64,000 bases of DNA from Ptychodera flava. Lineage: Eukaryota > Hemichordata > Enteropneusta > Ptychoderidae. The notes beneath the pieces were generated by a model. It was not told where the DNA came from and made no database searches. It was given only the letters and a program-made list of their open reading frames with translations. Positions 1-13,100 of this stretch are shown one piece after another (within the stretch, counting starts at the first letter, position 1; each line of letters opens with the position of its first letter). A program made the position numbers and the translations under genes. The DNA is taken from NCBI RefSeq assembly GCF_041260155.1, contig NC_091929.1:26350080-26414079 (forward strand), in the 5' to 3' direction.

Positions 1-1831
1 AAATTTAAAATTGACAGTCTGTCAACGAAAACAATTTGGTGATTGCGATGTAGTAGAAAAATTGCGATTGTTTTCTCTGAACGCGTGACGTCGTGGAGTC
101 ATCGGGTTCACTTCATGCGCAAATGTATCAAAAGATCAGATGCGAAGACAGCATACTACTGCGATCATCTCACTCAAAGGGTCTCACACGGAAAGTATCA
201 CTCCACTGCTTTCGGTTAAACAGTGAAATGAATTTATTTCACAAAGCAGTGGAATGTTACTGTTCAAGGGTGATCAAATCTCTTCATCTTTTGTTCTATT
301 GACTTGTCAAAACAAATCACAGGGGGCAGGTAAAAGTTTCCTGGGGTGGGTAGGAGGGTTTTTTGGTGCAACGGTTTACCTTATTTGATTTTATTAATTT
401 TGACTGTGATATTTCAAATAAACAGTTCATCTCCAAACCGTCTGACTGTGTTTTCAATACCTACGATTCCTTATCTCCTCTTCAACCAGTGCACATACCA
501 CTCTAATTGCTCCGCAAACATTGCCAAATTATTAATGACTGTGCGTATCAGCGGATTAGCTTATTAAGTCAACACCACAGCCGTCCCACACGTAGTAAAA
601 TAAGGAAAGGGTCGAAGATCTTAGACACAGTGTCACAAATAATGCAAATCTGAGCAGATATAGAAGTCAATCGATACCGATGAACTGTTACATGCCAAAG
701 TACGCCGTCTAAAATGGTCATCTTGAGCCAGAAAACCAACCTACATTTTTGAGTCGGTCATGGTCCGATGTCGTCCGTAAGAGCGGAAGTCGGAGGTAGA
801 ACCTTTTGACCTCGAATTTGTTTATTTCCAGTGTATTTCCAGGCAAGCAGTAAACATTTCACATGACCATGATCACCGTCCAACTACAAATTAATGTTGT
901 TTTATTTGCAAATAAAATAAATAAGAGCAACAACCAGATTGCAAAGTTCTGAGTGATCATCTTCCAATCCGTGGATACTGTCTTAGCGATGATCTCGGCA
1001 AGTCAACGAAATCTCGCAAAAAAATATGAAAATCCAATTATCCTAAATTAGTTCCAATCGTGTTACTGTACTTGACTCAGACATACGAAACATGGAGATG
1101 AACACCTGTAAAATGCGGAAATATTTGATCGTAGTGCTCAGAGATATTACTAGAGATCTAAACTGAATGTGAATCTGATGCTTATTATTGAGTCGCTGAT
1201 TTTCAAATGATGCTCTTATACAAGACTATGATAATCCCAGGGAATTGATAGAAGAGTCTTAAAAATAAACAGGCGCACACACGTTTATCTCCAGTTGAAA
1301 TAAAATAGGCAAGTTTCAAATACACAAATAATGTTTATGAGTCACAGTTTATAAAAAAGGAAAATTTCAATATCATATTTTCTTCTTTATCCATTGGTGT
1401 ATTTGTGTATGAATATTTCAAATGACAACTATCTGATACTACATACTGTAACAGGTTTGACTTTGTGCAGCATTAAAGACCCATATACACTTTGACCATC
1501 AAATGCAACAATAAGCAAAGGTAGCTACATCCCAGAGATAATTTTATATCACTTCAAAGGGAAAGACATATAAAAAAACACTATGATGTGTAGAACTTGA
1601 TACATGCAGAATACCATATATCAAAACATATAGTTTGCTCTTCCACAGTCATACTGGTATGATGCACACACCAAAGTAGGTATCTTATCTATATGGATCA
1701 AAAATGAATGAAAAGTGTTTTTCTTTCACATTTCACTCCCTTCATCCTATACAGCACAAAAAGATAATTTAACGATTTTAATTTTCCGAGTAAACAAAAA
1801 GAAAAGAGGGACAGCTGAGTTGATGCATAGG

Positions 1832-2054
1832 TTAACCCTTTGAGTGCTGTCATTTTTCCTGCCAAAATTCAGTGCCACATTTTACCAATTTTTATGAATT
1901 TTTCTGTATTTGATTCGACAATTTTGGAGCAAATAGACATTGCATTTTGATTGCTACAGTTTATATCAAAATTTTGGCAAAAATCTGAAAAAAATTTGAC
2001 TGGCGTATATTTTGTAAAGGGGACAAAAATTGACTTTGGCACTCAAAGGGTCAA
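1832..2054. repeat. R2 MITE copy 1 (TTAACCCTTTGAGTGC ends)
   Basis: A block of about 220 bp begins with gttaaccctttgagtgc and ends with gcactcaaagggtcaa, so the two ends are inverted copies of each other. The interior, with aaaattttggcaaaaatctg and related words, recurs at 3345-3570, 6888-7111 and 8266-8486. It contains no coding capacity, as expected of a non-autonomous DNA transposon. Confidence 0.8.
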
Positions 2055-2199
2055 CATATCAGTAAGTAGTACACATCCTGCCAGACAAGCTGCTGGTCAC
2101 TTGGCATTTGTCTAAACTTTGCTCAGACATGCACAGTTGGTGATCACCCTGACACCTCAACCAGTCTGCTGATGTTTTTTCCTTCAATTTACTCTGTAA

Positions 2200-2679
2200 G
2201 GCCAAGAAAAATAAAAAGTTTGTTTCTCATCCTGGACATATTGCAAAAATGATGCAGTGACGCCGGTTTTTTTCTCTCAATTTTTTTATATTCTTCAATC
2301 AACACGACCGCGTAAAAAAACATGAAAACAACTTAGGAATGCACGTTGAGATAAATGCACAGCAGTGTTGCTTTAGTACTTTTGTATACACTGTAGCAAT
2401 ATTTCTGCAGTTTGAATTTAGTGCAGCAATGCACAGTTATGACAGCTTAATATGGCAGTGACATATGTGTACAGTTCTGAATGAAATTTTAGTGTCAGTT
2501 ATTTTGTTTACTGTACTGTTTCATACAGCACTGTGTTATGCACTATTGTCGCACATTTTTTCATTTATTTACTAATTTATTTATTTTTTCATTTTTCCTC
2601 AGCAGAAAAAAAAGATTGACGCTGCAGGTCTGAATTAACGCATGCAAGGATGAGAAAGAAACTTTTTGTTTTTTTGGCC
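2200..2679. mobile_element. Non-autonomous TIR element, GGCCAAG...TTGGCC ends
   Basis: The left end (ggccaagaaaaataaaaag, then tttgtttctcatcctgg) and the right end (ggatgagaaagaaac, then tttttggcc) are inverted copies over about 35 bp. The flanks are TAA on the left and TTA on the right. The interior has no transposase. A diverged copy in the opposite orientation lies at about 30390-30690 and shares the words aatgcacagcagtgttgc and agttctgaatg. The GGCC terminus recalls the elements at 28457-29151 and 58855-60417, but the interior differs. Confidence 0.7.
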
Positions 2680-3344
2680 TTATGATGTCGATGAGCAAAC
2701 AGACTCAGGGAAAGTCTAGAATCCTGCTGATGCAATAAAAACTTTAACCTTTTATAATTTTTTCAGGATGTCTGCAGTATGCAGCAACATAGCTTGACAT
2801 ATAGCAAAAGAATTCTTGGTCATTGCAGGGTTCAAAATAACATTTGACCCACTATCCTAAGTCTGGTAAATTTCCAGAAGGACGAGTAACATTATGTTAC
2901 AGGTAGTCAGACAGATAGTAATTTTTCAAGAGGTACCTTTTGGATGAAATAAAAAAAATGCTCGTAAATGCTTGCACAGACAGGACCAGTAAATCTCTTT
3001 GAAGGACCGCGACATCAGCAATTTTACCAGTCTGATCAGACAGTGTGATGCATTGAATCCTGCGTCAGTTCAATCTAGCACTTGTCTGTGAGTGTGGTTA
3101 TATGCCAAGGGACAAGATAAATTGCAGTAAAGCCAAGTCTGGTACCATAGCGTGCCCTTCAGTCTCCATGTTGATCTAGAATGTATTGATAAGCATGTGG
3201 TGGCTTTCTGAAGAATACAACCAGTGCTGTCTGACCAGAATGTATATAAGCTTTGATATCTTTACTATGTGTCAATGTGACAACAAAAAATGCACCTTAC
3301 ACAATTATGAACAGTGCTGATAAGCTGAATACTGTGAACTTGTT

Positions 3345-3570
3345 TTAACATTTTGAGTGCCAAAGTCTATTTTTGTCCCTTTTATGTAAAATAATACCAA
3401 GTCAATTTTTCTCAGATTTTTGCCAAAAGTTTGAGAAAAAACTGTAGCTAATGAAATGTGATGTCCATTTGGTCCAAAATTATCAAAAAATTACAGAAAA
3501 ATTTATAAAAATTGGTTAAATTTTGCAATTAAATTTTGGCGGGAGAAAATTACAGCACTCAAAGGGTTAA
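3345..3570. repeat. R2 MITE copy 2, inverted relative to copy 1
   Basis: Begins ttaacattttgagtgcc and ends gcactcaaagggttaa. The interior matches copy 1 read on the other strand. Length is about 226 bp and it is non-coding. Confidence 0.75.
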
Positions 3571-3627
3571 TGAGTAGATCAATGAAGATGGTTGAAACAC
3601 CAAACATTATTGCTAAAGAGATCTGAC

Positions 3628-3721
3628 TTAACCTTTTCATCCCAATTATCTGTAAACATGTCAACACCTACCATTGATAACAATATGTCTGGGCAAAACT
3701 AGGGCGGTGAAAGGGTTAAGG
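3628..3721. repeat. Short TIR element of about 94 bp
   Basis: Starts cttaaccttttcatccc and ends gcggtgaaagggttaag. The ends are inverted copies with a few mismatches. It resembles the R2 family at its first bases (TTAACC) but has a different, much shorter interior. Confidence 0.55.
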
Positions 3722-3867
3722 TTTACTACTCTTCTACATGATAGATAACACAGGTACAAAATCTCCGGTTGTTGGAGAGACCCACTTTTGTGGTGTAAAG
3801 TTCAGAGGTCAAAGTTCAGATGTAGGCAATAAAGAGTTATCATACTGATCTAATTCCGACAACTCTA

Positions 3868-3902
3868 AGCATAGACCCTCGTTTTTCTCGAGGGTCTATG
3901 CT
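3868..3902. repeat. Perfect hairpin, 14-bp arms, 7-nt loop
   Basis: Arm agcatagaccctcg is followed by a T-rich loop and then cgagggtctatgct, its exact reverse complement. It lies about 225 bp beyond the TFIP11 stop codon, so it could fall in the 3' UTR or just after it. No histone-type stem-loop consensus is present. Confidence 0.7.
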
Positions 3903-4126
3903 CTAAATAACGTCCTTGACACCTTGATATAGCCAGGGGACTGCCATTTTCAAAGTTCTCCTTTGGCTCAGTGACAGAAATACCAGTCATGTCATGAAAA
4001 CATCAATTCCAATATGTTGCGGCAGTATTTCGGCTCTCATTTAAAATAAACAGGACACGGCTTTCCATCCTTACGGCAATATGTAGCAGACAAATCCTCT
4101 AGTTCTATCAATAACACAGGTGTCAG

Positions 4127-7100
4127 CTACTGAGCTGTGTCTATAAGACTCTGAAGAGACACCGGAGTCCATTTTTGTCCTTGCTGTTGAAAAATTACGC
4201 CGTGTTCGATGTACATTGTGTGATTCCCAAAATTGTACAACATTTTGCCGTTGTAGCGTCTGTTGGCTGGTGCAAATAAAATGCCATTTTCTTGCGCCTG
4301 AAAAAGAACACAGAAAATAGGTGTAAATTTCATAGCTGCAGATTTGTAAATTTTGTAGCAGATTTATCAGGTCCGAGTCTACTGAGAACTAACTTGAGAT
4401 CACCTTGCATGTAATGATTATCTAATTAAGGTAGTATGCATCTCAAGAGAGATATTCAGACTCAAAATTTTCTATACTTTTCTAGTCTAGTCTTGTGAGG
4501 GCTCATTTTTAAGCTCTTGGAGATGGTAAAGTATGAATACCATTTTAGTTTTTTTGCAAATTGAAAATTTTAATTTCCCTTCCATAGAGTTAACACAGGC
4601 ATGGCGGCCATTTTGAATTTCAAATACAGGTAAATGTTGGATATTTTGTTCCTCTGGTGTCGACATTTGCATCGTCACCCCTGATTTTTTATTCATGATT
4701 TAGTAAGAGGATAGTTTAAAGTTTCATTGCCGAAAGTTTGAGCGAAAGTTTAAGTCTTTCAGTTTCGAGGCGCATACAACAGTGACGCAGCCAGGAATTT
4801 TAAACCACAGGACACTCTGCCCCCCTACCGTTTATTTTTGGGGACATTTTGCACATTTTGGGGACATCATGCGGCACTTGTTAATCAAATTTTGTATCAT
4901 TTTGTAGCAAATTAGTTTACAAAACAAAATTTAAGCTACCGGGGACCTCTTCACTATGCTTGAATTTCAGGCAAGTAATTGTTGCAGTTAGTATACCGTA
5001 TCTGTCACCAATCAGAGCGCTAAGTCGGACTACAAGCAAGTTATAATATCAAGTGCAGCGTTTTTAATTACTTCTATTCACAGTGCTGAAAGTACGAAAA
5101 TTGAGCCTCAAAGTAATCATACAAAACAAAGGTTATCGTCAGTATCAGATATTACTTCCAGACTACACCTGACACAGTCGACTCATGCATGCGCCCGAGG
5201 TGACCCACAGTATGCGAGAATGCGGGACAATGGTTCGATTTTGGGGTCATTGTCGCAAGGGCGCATCCTGGCTGCAACACTGCATACAACCGTAAGTTCT
5301 ACACCACCACTACTTTGTACAGTACATTTCCATGTTACACGGCCATAGAAATAAATTTTCCTGTGGACTCAAAAAGGACAGACAATGAAATCATAGCCAT
5401 GTTAGCTGTGTAGAAAATTTTTTTTACAGACAAATAATAGATACGGGCGGAAGCGTCTCTGAAAAAAGTTCTTTTATCATTCTCTGGACAAAAAGAAAGG
5501 TCAGGTGAGTTCTGTATGGACAAAACACAAAATACTCCTTTCTACACACTAATATCCGCTAAGAAAGTCATCAATTTTCCAAAGATGTCAGCGCTACAAC
5601 TGCTGTATGAACAAACAGACCAGAATTGAGGACACATGGCAAATAACAGAGATTTTGAAATTCAAAATAGCAAATTGATGAGAAGGGGCTACACTATATT
5701 TCAAAGTATTATACAATGTCATTCTCTTTGCTGTATCGCACTTTCAGAAAGATTTTGCAAAAGACAAAGCAAAGACTTCAAAGCGAAATCCCGTTGTAGA
5801 TGAAACCTTATTTGCATAAACATTCTGACACTCTTGTCTTGCATGGTGACAATGTTCTTGATAGCACAACACATGCAAGGCATGTCACGATCCTATCACA
5901 CTGGTCTTGTCAAACTATTGAAGTACTTGCTGTGTACACAAGACTTTGGACAAACATCTACTTCAAAGACTTGGTGAAAGCTCATGAGAACCCATCGAAT
6001 ATGGCACACATACCCCACTCACTTCCAAAAGATATTTTACTGCTTCAAACTTTGATTGCGTGGAAATTCTTGGCAAGTGGAAATGTAACATTATTCAGTA
6101 TATAAAGCTTGAAAACAAAATATTGCAAGTTTAAGGTAGTATGCACCTCAAAATTGAAAGACGTAAAATTTTGTTCAAATTTTCCTCAAGCAAACTTACA
6201 ACCACTCTCTTTACAGAATCAAAATGAAAATCGAGGATTACTACGCAAATTTTGGTGTTAAGGAAACAAATTACCTTAAATTTACAGACATTTGAAATTC
6301 AAAAATGGCCACCAATTCTACAGACAATAACTTAATTTTTCATTTTCACAAAAATAAGCCCGTGAAAACTTTATTCATTCCAAGAGCTTCAAAATAACAA
6401 GAGCTCCAAAATAAGCCCCCACAAGTGGTATTGTAGAAGTTTGAGAGTCAGAATATCTGTCCCTAGGGTGTGTTCTACCTTAATGGTAACATTTGATTTT
6501 TCTGATAAGTGTGCTCCACTTGAATTTCTGATTAGACTTTTTCTAAATTAAAATGACATACACGTGACAAATTTCTATTTTTACAACATTGATTCGAGTT
6601 AGCATGACTGTCTGGGAATTTATCAATATGAAATGTATATCACAAAGAAAACATAAAGAGACACTGAAATGGAAAATATTTCTGTACCTTCTTTTCAACC
6701 AGGTCTTTGAAGCTTGTTGGTACTGTTATCCTCCGTACTGGGCTCTGTGAAAAAAGTCATACAAAATTTCATAAACTGAAATATGTTGAGATTGATACAA
6801 AATTTCATAAACTAAAATATGTTTTTCAAAGCTTGTCAAATGTACACAGGTTATCTACTATGCTGCGCCGTGCTATCCTGACACCTCTTAACACTTTGAG
6901 TGCCATATTTTTTCCCACCAAAATTTTTGTGCAACATTTTACCAATTTTTGTGAACTTTTATGTAATTTTTTTGATAATTTTGGACCAAATGAACACAAC
7001 ATTTCATTGGCCACAGTTTTTTATCAAAATTTTGGCAAAAATCTGACAAAAATTGCCTGAGGTATATTTTATAAGGGAGACAAAAATTGACTTTGGAGTT

Positions 7101-10100
7101 CAAAGGGTTAATTTCTTTGAATAGTTTACATCCACTTGCAATTATGCCTTGAAAAACCATGAGCATAAGAACAATGGATGCATGTACCTTTACCAACAGT
7201 TTATCCAACTAAGTGTTGCACAAAAACCGTGCATATATTTGACCCAGGTTTTAGACAAATTAAATGAAACCATGGCGATAATGAATTAATGGTCATGACC
7301 ATTATTCATTTTCGCAATGGTTTCGCTTATCGTGTTTAAAATCGAGGTCGAATATATGCATGGTCACCCATTCATTTAGTATCTTTCAACATGTCAATCA
7401 ATATAATTAGTATCTCATTTCAAACAAAATTCATGAAAAATGGCCGACTTTGTCCTTTTAACACCTTAATGCTAGAAGAGAATTTTGTGATGATTTGCTT
7501 GGACTTACTTCAGTACGTTGTGGTCTGTCTTGTTGCATAGCTTCCACTGGGTCAGGTCTTTGCATGTACGGAGGCATGTTTCCAGGATGGAAGTTACCAG
7601 TTACTGAACGATTCATTATCTCCAGGGCTTGGTTGATTTGATCTGTAGCATGGGGAATTAAACAAGAGGTAACTCAGAAACTGTGGAAAATTTTGATAGC
7701 ATTTGCCATGTCCATGTTTTAGCATTTAGAAGTCATTTATTTTACAATGTTTCACGATGTTCTATTCACAGTGTTGATGCCCATATGTTCAGCCATTGTC
7801 ATTAGGTAGAATGAGCCTCGGGGATAGATATTTGAACTTTCAGATTTTTACAATTCTTTTCTGATCTACCACTTGTTGGTGTTCATTTTAAAGCTCTTGA
7901 AGTAGGAAAAATCTTCATCATGTTGGGTTTTCGAAAATCAAAAATTCTATTTTTTCCATAGAGTTAATACAGGGATGGCAGCCATTTTGAATTTCAAATA
8001 TCGGTAAATGTTAGGTAATTTGTTTCTGTGGTATCAAACTTTGCACGGTGACCCCTGATTTTTATTGTTGATTTGGTAAGAGAATGGTCAAAAGTTTCAT
8101 TAAGAAAAGTCTGAGCACTGAGTGACTTTATGTAAATATTCCATGTTTTCTTGATATCACAAAAAGTCAAAAAAGAGAAACTTTGTCCCCGTAAAGGTGG
8201 TATTCTCCCAAATACAACTTTATCATTGAATTGTACACATACTTTATAGGCTATCAAAATATATCTTAACCCTTTGAGTGCTGTAATTTTTCCCACCAAA
8301 ATTTTGATGCAGCATTTTACCAATTTTTATGAATATTTCTGAAAATATTTGATAATTTTGGACCAAATGGACAATACATTTCATTCGCTTCAGTTTTTTA
8401 CCAACATTTGGGCAAAAATCTGACAAAAATTAACAAGGGTATATTTTTTAAAACCGACAAAAAATTACTTTGGCGCTGAAAGGGTTACCACACACATAGC
8501 ATGCTTAAAGGTATACAGTCACCTGTAATCTAAATATGCCAATATATGGTCAAAGGGGAGTTCCTTGGTATTCAAAATGCCCATGTGAGGGCGCTGTTTT
8601 TTTAAAAGCGGCCACCCGCTTAAAATCTGTGATTGGTTAGATTTTCTCTTTCCATGGTAACTGTGGCAAAATTGGAACAGATGACCTTTAAAGTAAGTAA
8701 TGGGAAATAATTTATGTAGAGATAAACAGGACTCGTTCTGAGGAATGGTAGTAAGCTCATTTGAGCAGTGTTTGTTTACTCTGGTTTACCTTTGATGGCT
8801 GGAATGGCCAGAAGTTCGTCTGAAAACATGGATTTCCATCCTTTGTACCATTTCAGGACTTCATCGTAGTTTGGGTTGTTAGTCAACCAGCTGCACAATA
8901 CATTCAGCCATTTTGGAAAGAACTGTTTCGCCAGCAGTGAAGCCAGCGTTGACTTGGGTAGCATGTTTTCCCACGACATCACCCAGTTGAATGGATCTAC
9001 ACATTGGAGGAAAGAATATCATGTAACTTATATCATTCAACAACCAACTGCAAACACTGTGGAATTACTTACAGGCAGAAAAAATCACACTATCAGCTTT
9101 TTACGAAAAAATAAAACATCAGAACTTAAGATAGAACGCGCCTCGGGGACAGACAGTCAGACTCAAATTTCTACAATTCTTTTCTGATCTACCACTTGTG
9201 GGGGCTCCTTTTAAAGGTCTTGGAGAAAGAAAAACTTTCACTGTCTTAGTTTTCAAAAAATGTAAAATTTAGTTTTCCCTCCATAGAGTTAGTTAACTCA
9301 GGAATTGCAGCCATTTTGAATTTGAAATATCGCAAAATGTTGGGTAATTTGTTTCGCTAGTAGTTCCAAATTTTGCACAGTGACCCTAAATTTTTATTGT
9401 TGATTTGGTAAAAGAATGGTTGAAAGTTTCATACAGGAAAGTTACAGCAAAAGTTTAAGTCTTTCATGTTGATATAGGCTTATCATGAGCAATACATCTG
9501 CAATCTTGCTGCTGAAATATATTTCCTATACACCTTACATGTACCCCATCATTCAACAAGCAAGGAGCTAATTTACAGGACAAGGTACCCATCTTCAACT
9601 CTCCAATTGTACAATGAGCAGTAGAGACCTTGCTTAAGGGCACCACACTATATATATATGGTATAGTCGCATCCTCAACACCAACTCGCCACTCTATTGA
9701 TTGCCAGTCTGGTACCCTTCCAAATGAGCTCTAACCCTTGCTGTTAAGTTTTAACAGAGCTCAGATAGTGTCTACTGCATGGCATGATCCTAATGACGTT
9801 CAAAAGTTTTACAAGGACCAATGCCGTAAGAATAGTATATAAGAGCAATCAAAATATTCGATATGATTGTAAAAAGATACACAATATTAAACATCATGAA
9901 AGAATGAAAACTCATTTACATTGAAATATTCTCTCTTACCAAGTTGTTGCTGATAAGGGTTGATGACAAATTCCTGTAGACACACGGCAAGTTTGGGTAC
10001 AATATGGCGGACAAGAAACGCATCCATTGTTCCTGGGGAGAAGACTTGTTTCCATGGTTGCAAGATTGTCTTGGCCGATATATCACTAGGGTGCCAGTTA

Positions 10101-13100
10101 TTGAGTGCATTTCCTAGCTTGTTTCTGATTGGTGGATACAGCGGTTCAAGTCTCTGACCTGAGAGGGCAAATCAGAGCATGTACAATCAGGCTTTTTTCA
10201 AATGATGTCATAATTTGCAATAAATAAACATTTGTCCGCACATTAAGATTACATTTTTGGAAATTATTTGTTCAAAAATGGCAAAAATACGACCAAATAC
10301 ATGACTGCTAGTGTTAAAATTAAATTTAAAAAGACAAATTAACAGCTCAGACTACAAGCTTCAACAACAGCTATGCATGCAACACTGACAAAATCTGTTT
10401 CACAACACTGCTGTCTCATAGCCTACAACACTAAATCACCATTTCACACTCATCAGGTTTGAACACTACAACTTCAAGTTGTTTGGCAGCAATGCAGACA
10501 GTTCAGTCAGTGTTTTTCATTCTGTCATTCTGTCAAGGCATTCTATAGAGATGCATTCCTCAAATAATATCAGTAAACACTGACATACTAAGCATGACAA
10601 GCCTTGTCCTCTTACATTAATAATCTACAAAAGTGGTGCCTCCAACTGCATTCTTCATCTCATGGCACAAAGAAAAGAGGTTATAAACTACGCCTTTGAG
10701 GGCGCTCTTCAAATATTTACAGTTTGTCATAAAGCTTTTAAGACTGTTACATTCATTCAATAAAGAGTGAGTAATAATTTGATCATTTTGATTTAATCAT
10801 TCCTTTCCCTGGATAAAATGTCAAGTGCAAGGAGTGTTGACATTAGACAGAAATTAAATACAAAGTTGTATTACTGTAGATGACTGCGGAAAGTAAAAAT
10901 ATTGTCCTTTTCTTTATAATTGCTTGTGCAATAGGTAGCAGTGAATAGACAAGAGATTTGATGAGAAAAAGCAGAGTTTCCATCTAACTGTTTGAGATGC
11001 ATAACCTTTCATTTTTTTGAGCTCAGAGTGTGTTATGACAAATTTCAGCCATCAAAGATGTAGGAAGCTGATTAAAACTGAAGAAAAATCATTTCCTTGG
11101 AGCAAAGATTCTAAAATATGCCTTAACAAGTGACTTTTAAAATGGCTGAAAAAATTTGGGTTGCTGACTGAAATTATTACAAAATTAAGTTTTTCTGACA
11201 CAGGTGACAAGAACAGAAATTTACAGATATGACATTTTCGCACTAATATGACTCCGTCTGTAGAATTTTTCACTTACCCATGAGCGGTAACCATGGATGC
11301 AGCCATGAGTCAATTCTCTGAGTGTCTGTTAAGGGATTCCAGTTCTGAACTTCAGTCTGTAACTTTGGAAAGATCAGCTGATCAAAGATGTTGTTGCTGA
11401 CCCACAGGGGCAACAATGGCAACCAATTTTCTATCACCTCTGTGAAAGAAAAGAGAAAATTAATTTATATACTGTTCTGAAGTCTGGGATTTGAAGGATA
11501 AATGATAGTTATCACCAAAAGATTTTATAGTAGGAAATGACAGTCGTGTGCCATCTTATCTTGATGAACTCTTGATTAGACGCAGTATCTGTCACAGCTT
11601 GTGGTCATATTCCATGGGATAATTAAATTCCATCAAGCCATTGGTTAGACTGGAAGATCCGTCGTCGAGGGCTCAAGGGTTGCTCATAAATCAGGATTAT
11701 TTCTGTTTCTCATGAATGAAAGTTTGAGCAAAGTTTGTCTTTCACTGTCGAGGCGCCTACTTCATGACGAAAAACCTTTGTTAGTATAATTTGCATATAT
11801 GAATACTTATGATGTGGTTATGTCTCTGCTACACTGACATCAAACCTACCTATCAATGGATCACAATTCCGGGGATTCCACGCCTGGACGGCTTTCCGGA
11901 TGTACGGCATCCATACTTCCCAAACCATTCTGTCATACATCGTCATGGTTTGCGCACCTTCTCTGGCAATGGCGTTGTCATGGTTATCGATCAAATCCTT
12001 CCACTTTTTAAGAATATCTATTCCAAATATACTGTCTTGCAGTGGGTCCCAGCAAACAAAAAACTCATACATCTGAGAAAGAGGGATGATTCATGTGTCA
12101 GTTGCTATGGTTACACACAAGATACAAATATTCAAAGGAGATATATTCAAATTTGGCAAACATCCAATGACATTGGGTTATGTACGATATAACTGTGTAT
12201 TAATTTCAGTTAAAGGATATCTGATATCAGAAATCAGGTTGTTGTATTTTTGTCACGTGCACAGGCTGTGTGACAGTAGCTTCAGAATTCAGTAATCAAA
12301 TGTGGACATACTTGCTAAAAATATACAGACAAACTTTGTATTTGAAAGTTTGACAGTACTGTTACACAGATTGCAAACACAAAAACATGGACAAGGAAAT
12401 GAACTCAGTAGTCTTTCTGTGTTGTACTGTGTCTATTTCTGATTCATCCGGTACACAATAAACCAATGTACGAAACAAATTTCTAAATATCTACATACAA
12501 CACTCAGGACCCAATTTTAATCTGACCATTTTACTCATCAATCGTACTGAATGTGGTACTGCATCAAGCTTTCAAAAACACATCATTATCAAAAGTCAAT
12601 ATATCAAATGGTACAAATCAGGGATCCTTTTTGTCAAACGTCGATAGTTCTACTCCAGAATAAAAAGGACAAGCAGTGTTTTACACACTCAGTACAACCC
12701 AAAGGAACACCTGATGATGGTACAAACAAATGCATATGAGCAAACGGAAACAGGAATGCACGCATTTCTTTGCGTGGTTGTGCACCTGGTTTTGTTTATA
12801 CTGTGATCAGAGACACTTTAAGGTGAAGTACTACGAATTACGTCAAAATTAGGTTGTGGTGTCATTTTCTTGAAACTTTGCACAAATATTTTTGGAAGTT
12901 GTGCAAGTGCAAAAATGAAATAAAACATGGGGTCACCACGCTTGTTTCCATGGAAACAGACGTTAAAATGGCGTCGTTAGAAATAAATAAAAATGATATA
13001 ATTCACTTAAACTAAAGAAAGCAATTATAAAACACTTAGCAAATGAGTTAATTTTAATAAATACCAAGAATTAAGGTCCATATCTATCGAATGTATAGTT

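Larger units (their letters stand above)
1..4126. other. Non-coding region downstream of TFIP11
   Basis: No convincing gene is visible. The open frames near 93-302 and 346-567 are short, have no recognisable domain and show no splice continuation. The TFIP11 stop codon is at the right border, so the 3' untranslated region must lie at the right end of this stretch, but no clear AATAAA signal was found close to the stop on the minus strand. The rest is AT-rich spacer with four TIR-type repeats and one perfect hairpin, listed separately. Confidence 0.6.

Noticed and set aside
5800-6105. 101-codon plus-strand frame antisense in TFIP11 intron 13
   Set aside because: Reasonable length but no recognised motif, no splice or promoter evidence and ordinary AT-rich intron composition; kept only as a possibility.
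6707-7208. Overlapping frames on both strands (62-117 codons)
   Set aside because: They cover an R2 MITE and part of TFIP11 exon 13 read antisense; repeat-derived.
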